Source: Acidobacteriaceae bacterium (GTDB taxonomy: Bacteria; Acidobacteriota; Terriglobia; Terriglobales; Acidobacteriaceae). Taken from it: a stretch of DNA of 8,792 nt. Below are positions 6,394 through 8,792 of the stretch, piece by piece. Under the pieces are notes generated by a model. The model was not told the origin of the DNA. It worked only from the letters and a program-made list of their open reading frames with translations, and ran no database searches. Both the position numbers and the translations under genes were made by a program. The first letter of the stretch is position 1; the number at the start of each line of letters is the position of its first letter. The stretch is from contig JAOAPG010000291.1 of the NCBI GenBank assembly GCA_025462785.1, positions 1 to 8,792 of the forward strand, in the 5' to 3' direction.

Positions 6394-6861
6394 TTAGCGA
6401 AGCAGGTACCATGTATTGCTGCTAACCGTCTCAGCTTCCACTCCGATAGAGGCGTTGAGTACCAATCGCTCCAGTTTGTGATGTCCAGTTTTGTGTAGCA
6501 GGTAAGCAGTTCCGGTACTCACGCCTAAACCAATTGCGGATGCGGCTACCTGCCCTGCAGTGCCTTGGCTAACGAATGGCCGTGCGATTGGATTCATCTC
6601 GCGGAAATGACCGCTGCCAGTCAAAGCTATTTGCGTGGTGAAACCATCTGCTGCGACGAGGCCCGCTAATGCAGCAAAACGGATATTGTTGCCTTGATCA
6701 AAAAAGTGATGAGCGGGTGCCTTCGTCGCCACTAGATTTGCAGACTGCCCGTAGGAAGCCCTGCTGGAAGAAAAAATGGGCACAGGTGCTTCAGGCAAGG
6801 TTTCTCCGAAAACAGGAACTGCTATGAGTGCGATGAATAACATGAAAGTTAGGCTTCGCAT
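6394..6861 (-). CDS. Small exported/membrane protein, DUF5658-like, function unknown
   Basis: 155 aa with no assignable function. Residues 1-19 form a signal peptide or N-terminal anchor (MRSLTFMLFIALIAVPVFG). Two weakly hydrophobic segments follow at about 61-80 (RFAALAGLVAADGFTTQIAL) and 103-122. Between them REMNPIARPF (87-96), after Asp72 and Thr75/Thr76, recalls the D..T...EMNPI layout of DUF5658 proteins. HKTGHHKLER (123-132) after the last segment is a signature I recognise from small acidobacterial proteins of unknown role. AGGAAAGGA lies just upstream of the ATG, supporting this start. It sits 130 bp upstream of the nucleotide-sugar dehydrogenase on the same strand and may share its transcript, suggesting an envelope context (inference). 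The DUF5658 comparison is from memory and weak; that the gene is real is much surer. Confidence 0.72.
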   Translation of the reverse strand: MRSLTFMLFIALIAVPVFGETLPEAPVPIFSSSRASYGQSANLVATKAPAHHFFDQGNNIRFAALAGLVAADGFTTQIALTGSGHFREMNPIARPFVSQGTAGQVAASAIGLGVSTGTAYLLHKTGHHKLERLVLNASIGVEAETVSSNTWYLLR

Positions 6862-7155
6862 ATGATTTTCCTTTCCTGCTTAATTTCTTCTGCGTTCGGG
6901 GAAGTCTCTACAAGTGCAATCCCATGCCCTTTGCAAGTTACTGACAACAAATGCAAGATAGACTGTCCCGCGCTTAGAGGTGAAAACAATTGCACATGTG
7001 TGCGAGGAAGCATATTGCCCACATCGGAAGAAGGTAATCGCTCAACGAGTAACGTTAGTCACTGGAGGTAGAGGATCAACAATTCCTGATGGGGCGCACT
7101 CACTCCCACGTTCTCGGGAAGGTTAGGCTCTCTTCTTCCTCTATAATCCAACCGC
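6862..7155. other. Divergent intergenic region
   Basis: These 294 bp lie between the small exported-protein gene (minus) and the CoA-transferase gene (plus). An ATG at 6862 opens a 69-codon frame directly abutting the divergent start, but its cysteine-rich product matches nothing and it lacks a ribosome site, so I treat it as non-coding. The only strong signal is a consensus -10 at 7142-7147. I saw no clear palindromic operator for the MarR-type regulator encoded downstream. Confidence 0.5.
7142..7147 (+). promoter_or_regulatory. Consensus -10 box of the CoA-transferase operon
   Basis: A perfect TATAAT lies eight bases before the GTG start at 7156. Transcription would begin near 7154, giving an almost leaderless mRNA. 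No good -35 is present at 16-18 nt spacing (AAGGTT at 7119-7124 is poor), so an activator or alternative recognition may be needed, or the match may be chance. Confidence 0.5.
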
Positions 7156-8352
7156 GTGACTTCCCTGCTTGATTCCATACGAGTCGTCGAATTAACCGAA
7201 GCCCTTGCAGGTCCTTATTGTGCGATGCTGCTGGGGGATCTCGGTGCGGATGTAATTAAGGTAGAACGCCGAGAAGTTGGTGATCAGTCGCGCGGATGGG
7301 GACCGCCATTCGTCGGACATCAATCGGCATACTTCCTGGCCAGCAACCGCAACAAACGTTCGCTGACTCTCGACTTTGATCGGGGTCGCGGGCAGGAAAT
7401 TCTGCATCGGTTGCTTGCATCTGCAGACGTATTCCTGATCAATAATCCGTCTTTGGAGTCACTTCGCCGCAGAGGTCTTGATCCTGAAACACTCTGCGCA
7501 AAATACCCTCGACTGATTTGCTGTTCCATATCTGGCTACGGACTCGTGAGCCCCAAAGCAGGGCTTCCGGGGTACGACATCATTGCGCAAGCGGAAGCTG
7601 GACTCATGAGCTTCACAGGAGAACCTGAAGGCGAGCCTATGCGCTATCCAGTTGCGATTGCCGACATGACATGCGGTATTTACTCGGCGCTTGGAATCAC
7701 GGCCGCCCTTTACGGTCGGGAGAAATCTGGCCGGGGGCAATATCTGGACATGGCTTTGTTCGACTCCCAGCTGACATGGCTGATAAATATCGGCAGTAAT
7801 TTTCTGAACGCCCAACAATTACCCGAACGCTGGGGAAACGCGCACCCCAGCATTGTGCCTTACCAGGTATTTCGTGGGTCTGATGGGCGACATTTTGTAG
7901 TGGGCGTTGGAACCGAGCCATTGTGGAAGCGCTTTGTCCAACTGCTTGCCATGGAAAAGAGTTTGGGATGTGACCCTCGTTTTGACTCCAATCAACTTCG
8001 AATCACGAATCGCGGCGAATTGATCCCCGCTGTTCAGGCTATTTTTGATTCCGACTCTTCCGAAGCGTGGGTGAAGCGATTTGCAGCAGCCGAAATACCA
8101 GCAGCCACCATCCAAACCGTGCCCGAAGCTCTCACCGACGCACAAACTGTCGCGCGAGGCTTGATCGTCGAACTGGAACATCCTGTACTCGGAGCAGTGC
8201 GGAGTATTGCGAATCCAATCCGGTTGTCGAGCACTCCTGTGAGCTACCGTCTGCCGCCCCCGTTTCTTGGAGAGCACACTACACAAATTCTCTCGGAGCT
8301 TTCGTATTCTTTCGAGGAGATCGAAAAGGCACGAGAGGAGTGTGCGATCTGA
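7156..8352 (+). CDS. Family III CoA-transferase (CaiB/BaiF type)
   Basis: A cytoplasmic enzyme of 398 aa, the normal family length. Such enzymes move CoA between carboxylic acids through an aspartyl-CoA thioester. Seen: N-terminal IRVVELTEALAGPYCAMLLG followed by DLGADVIKVE (28-37), SAYFLASNRNKRSLTLD (57-73), ISGYG (125-129), the catalytic Asp170 in YPVAIADMTCGIYSALG (164-180), and SGRGQYLDMALFDSQL (191-206). The substrate pair cannot be told from these motifs: the family includes formyl-CoA, carnitine, bile-acid, benzylsuccinate and dicarboxylate transferases. GTG is chosen as the start because it gives the family-standard N-terminus; there is no ribosome site before it, and TATAAT sits just upstream, pointing to leaderless translation. 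A MarR-type regulator follows after 5 bp, so the two are probably one operon and the regulator may sense the substrate or its CoA ester (inference). Confidence 0.92.
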   Translation: MTSLLDSIRVVELTEALAGPYCAMLLGDLGADVIKVERREVGDQSRGWGPPFVGHQSAYFLASNRNKRSLTLDFDRGRGQEILHRLLASADVFLINNPSLESLRRRGLDPETLCAKYPRLICCSISGYGLVSPKAGLPGYDIIAQAEAGLMSFTGEPEGEPMRYPVAIADMTCGIYSALGITAALYGREKSGRGQYLDMALFDSQLTWLINIGSNFLNAQQLPERWGNAHPSIVPYQVFRGSDGRHFVVGVGTEPLWKRFVQLLAMEKSLGCDPRFDSNQLRITNRGELIPAVQAIFDSDSSEAWVKRFAAAEIPAATIQTVPEALTDAQTVARGLIVELEHPVLGAVRSIANPIRLSSTPVSYRLPPPFLGEHTTQILSELSYSFEEIEKAREECAI

Positions 8353-8357
8353 TCCCG

Positions 8358-8792
8358 ATGCCAGAGAAGCGCCGCAAGCTGAACGAGTCAAACAAGGACC
8401 CGAACAACGGTTCCCGACCTTATGTCCTTGACGAGCAGATAGGCTTTCTTCTTCGGCAAGTCGTGCAGCGCCATCTCGTAATTTTCATGGACCAAATGGT
8501 CGGGAATCTAACTCCGACACAATTTGCCGCCCTGGCTAAGCTTTATGAGCGGGGTCCTTGTTCGCAGAACCGCCTGGGGCGTCAGACTGCAATGGACGCT
8601 GCAACGATCAAAGGCGTGATTGACCGGCTGACAAAGCAAGGATTGACCGAAGTTAAATCCGAGTCGGAAGATGCCCGGCTCCTAACTGTCGCTCTCACGA
8701 AAAAAGGCCGGAAGATGGTCGAGGCGGCGATCCCCATAGCTTTTCAGATTAGTGAGAGAACGCTTAAACCCCTCATTCAAAAAAAACGAACA
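8358..8792 (+). CDS. MarR-family winged-helix transcriptional regulator, 3' end off the right edge
   Basis: 145 codons are visible and the frame is still open at the window end, near the usual MarR length of 140-170. After a basic N-terminus (MPEKRRKLNES), helices at about 23-48 (YVLDEQIGFLLRQVVQRHLV) form the dimer interface. LTPTQFAALAKLYERGPCSQ (51-70) and MDAATIKGVIDRLTKQGL (79-96) form the DNA-reading helix-turn-helix. SESEDARLLTVALTKKGRKM (101-120) is the wing with the family D.R motif. MarR proteins usually repress nearby genes until a phenolic, aromatic or acyl-CoA ligand binds. The ATG lies 5 bp after the CoA-transferase stop; AGGAG (8336-8340) is too far upstream (17 nt) to serve it well, so translation is probably coupled to the upstream gene. 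Cys68 is the only visible cysteine. Confidence 0.88.
   Translation, partial: MPEKRRKLNESNKDPNNGSRPYVLDEQIGFLLRQVVQRHLVIFMDQMVGNLTPTQFAALAKLYERGPCSQNRLGRQTAMDAATIKGVIDRLTKQGLTEVKSESEDARLLTVALTKKGRKMVEAAIPIAFQISERTLKPLIQKKRT

Noticed and set aside
6862..7071. Plus-strand frame of 69 codons abutting the divergent start at 6861
   Set aside because: No ribosome site, no recognisable product, and it occupies the expected promoter region of the minus-strand gene.
7819..8391. Minus-strand frame of 190 codons
   Set aside because: Fully antisense to the CoA-transferase and the MarR start; no family-like motifs.
1..8792. Mobile element, CRISPR array, tRNA or rRNA
   Set aside because: No transposase or integrase motifs, regular spacer arrays, or RNA-gene signatures were seen in reading either strand.

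Overview
The window looks like a stretch of an acidobacterial chromosome. This rests on protein style, not on any marker gene. It carries a UpxY/NusG-type antiterminator of the kind that heads exopolysaccharide operons, a remnant of a GT87 (DUF2029) membrane glycosyltransferase, a small secreted protein with a C-terminal PEP-CTERM-like tail, and a small secreted/membrane protein ending in a histidine-rich HKTGHHKLER segment. I recognise this combination from Acidobacteria (Terriglobia). No RNA gene, CRISPR array, insertion sequence or integrase is visible.

Layout. 1-537 (minus): upxY-like antiterminator running off the left edge. 538-1174: 637-bp non-coding divergent region with a short 10-bp tandem repeat. 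1175-2209 (plus): LuxR-type regulator fusing a degenerate receiver domain, a GerE helix-turn-helix and a C-terminal Sel1-like segment. 2343-2845 (plus): frameshifted, 3'-truncated GT87 glycosyltransferase pseudogene. 2969-3403 (minus): small exported protein with a candidate exosortase-type sorting tail and a recognisable promoter. 3404-3664: highly structured leader with a nine-codon mini-ORF behind a near-perfect Shine-Dalgarno and two inverted repeats. 3665-4897 (plus): L-2-hydroxyglutarate dehydrogenase (lhgO), converging with a 7-bp gap on 4905-6263 (minus), a UDP-sugar dehydrogenase of the UDP-GlcNAc 6-dehydrogenase (WbpA) type. 6394-6861 (minus): small exported/membrane protein. 7156-8352 (plus): family III CoA-transferase, apparently leaderless, followed after 5 bp by a MarR-family regulator cut by the right edge.

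How it fits together. The left two thirds read as the edge of an envelope or exopolysaccharide locus: antiterminator, LuxR-type regulator, decayed glycosyltransferase, UDP-sugar dehydrogenase making uronic-acid precursors, and a surface protein that could be sorted by an exosortase encoded elsewhere. lhgO is a metabolic insertion in this neighbourhood (2-hydroxyglutarate salvage). The CoA-transferase/MarR pair at the right looks like a separate small catabolic operon with its own regulator. No complete new system is evident. The most unusual items are the receiver domain lacking its phospho-acceptor, the structured lhgO leader and the variant sorting tail.
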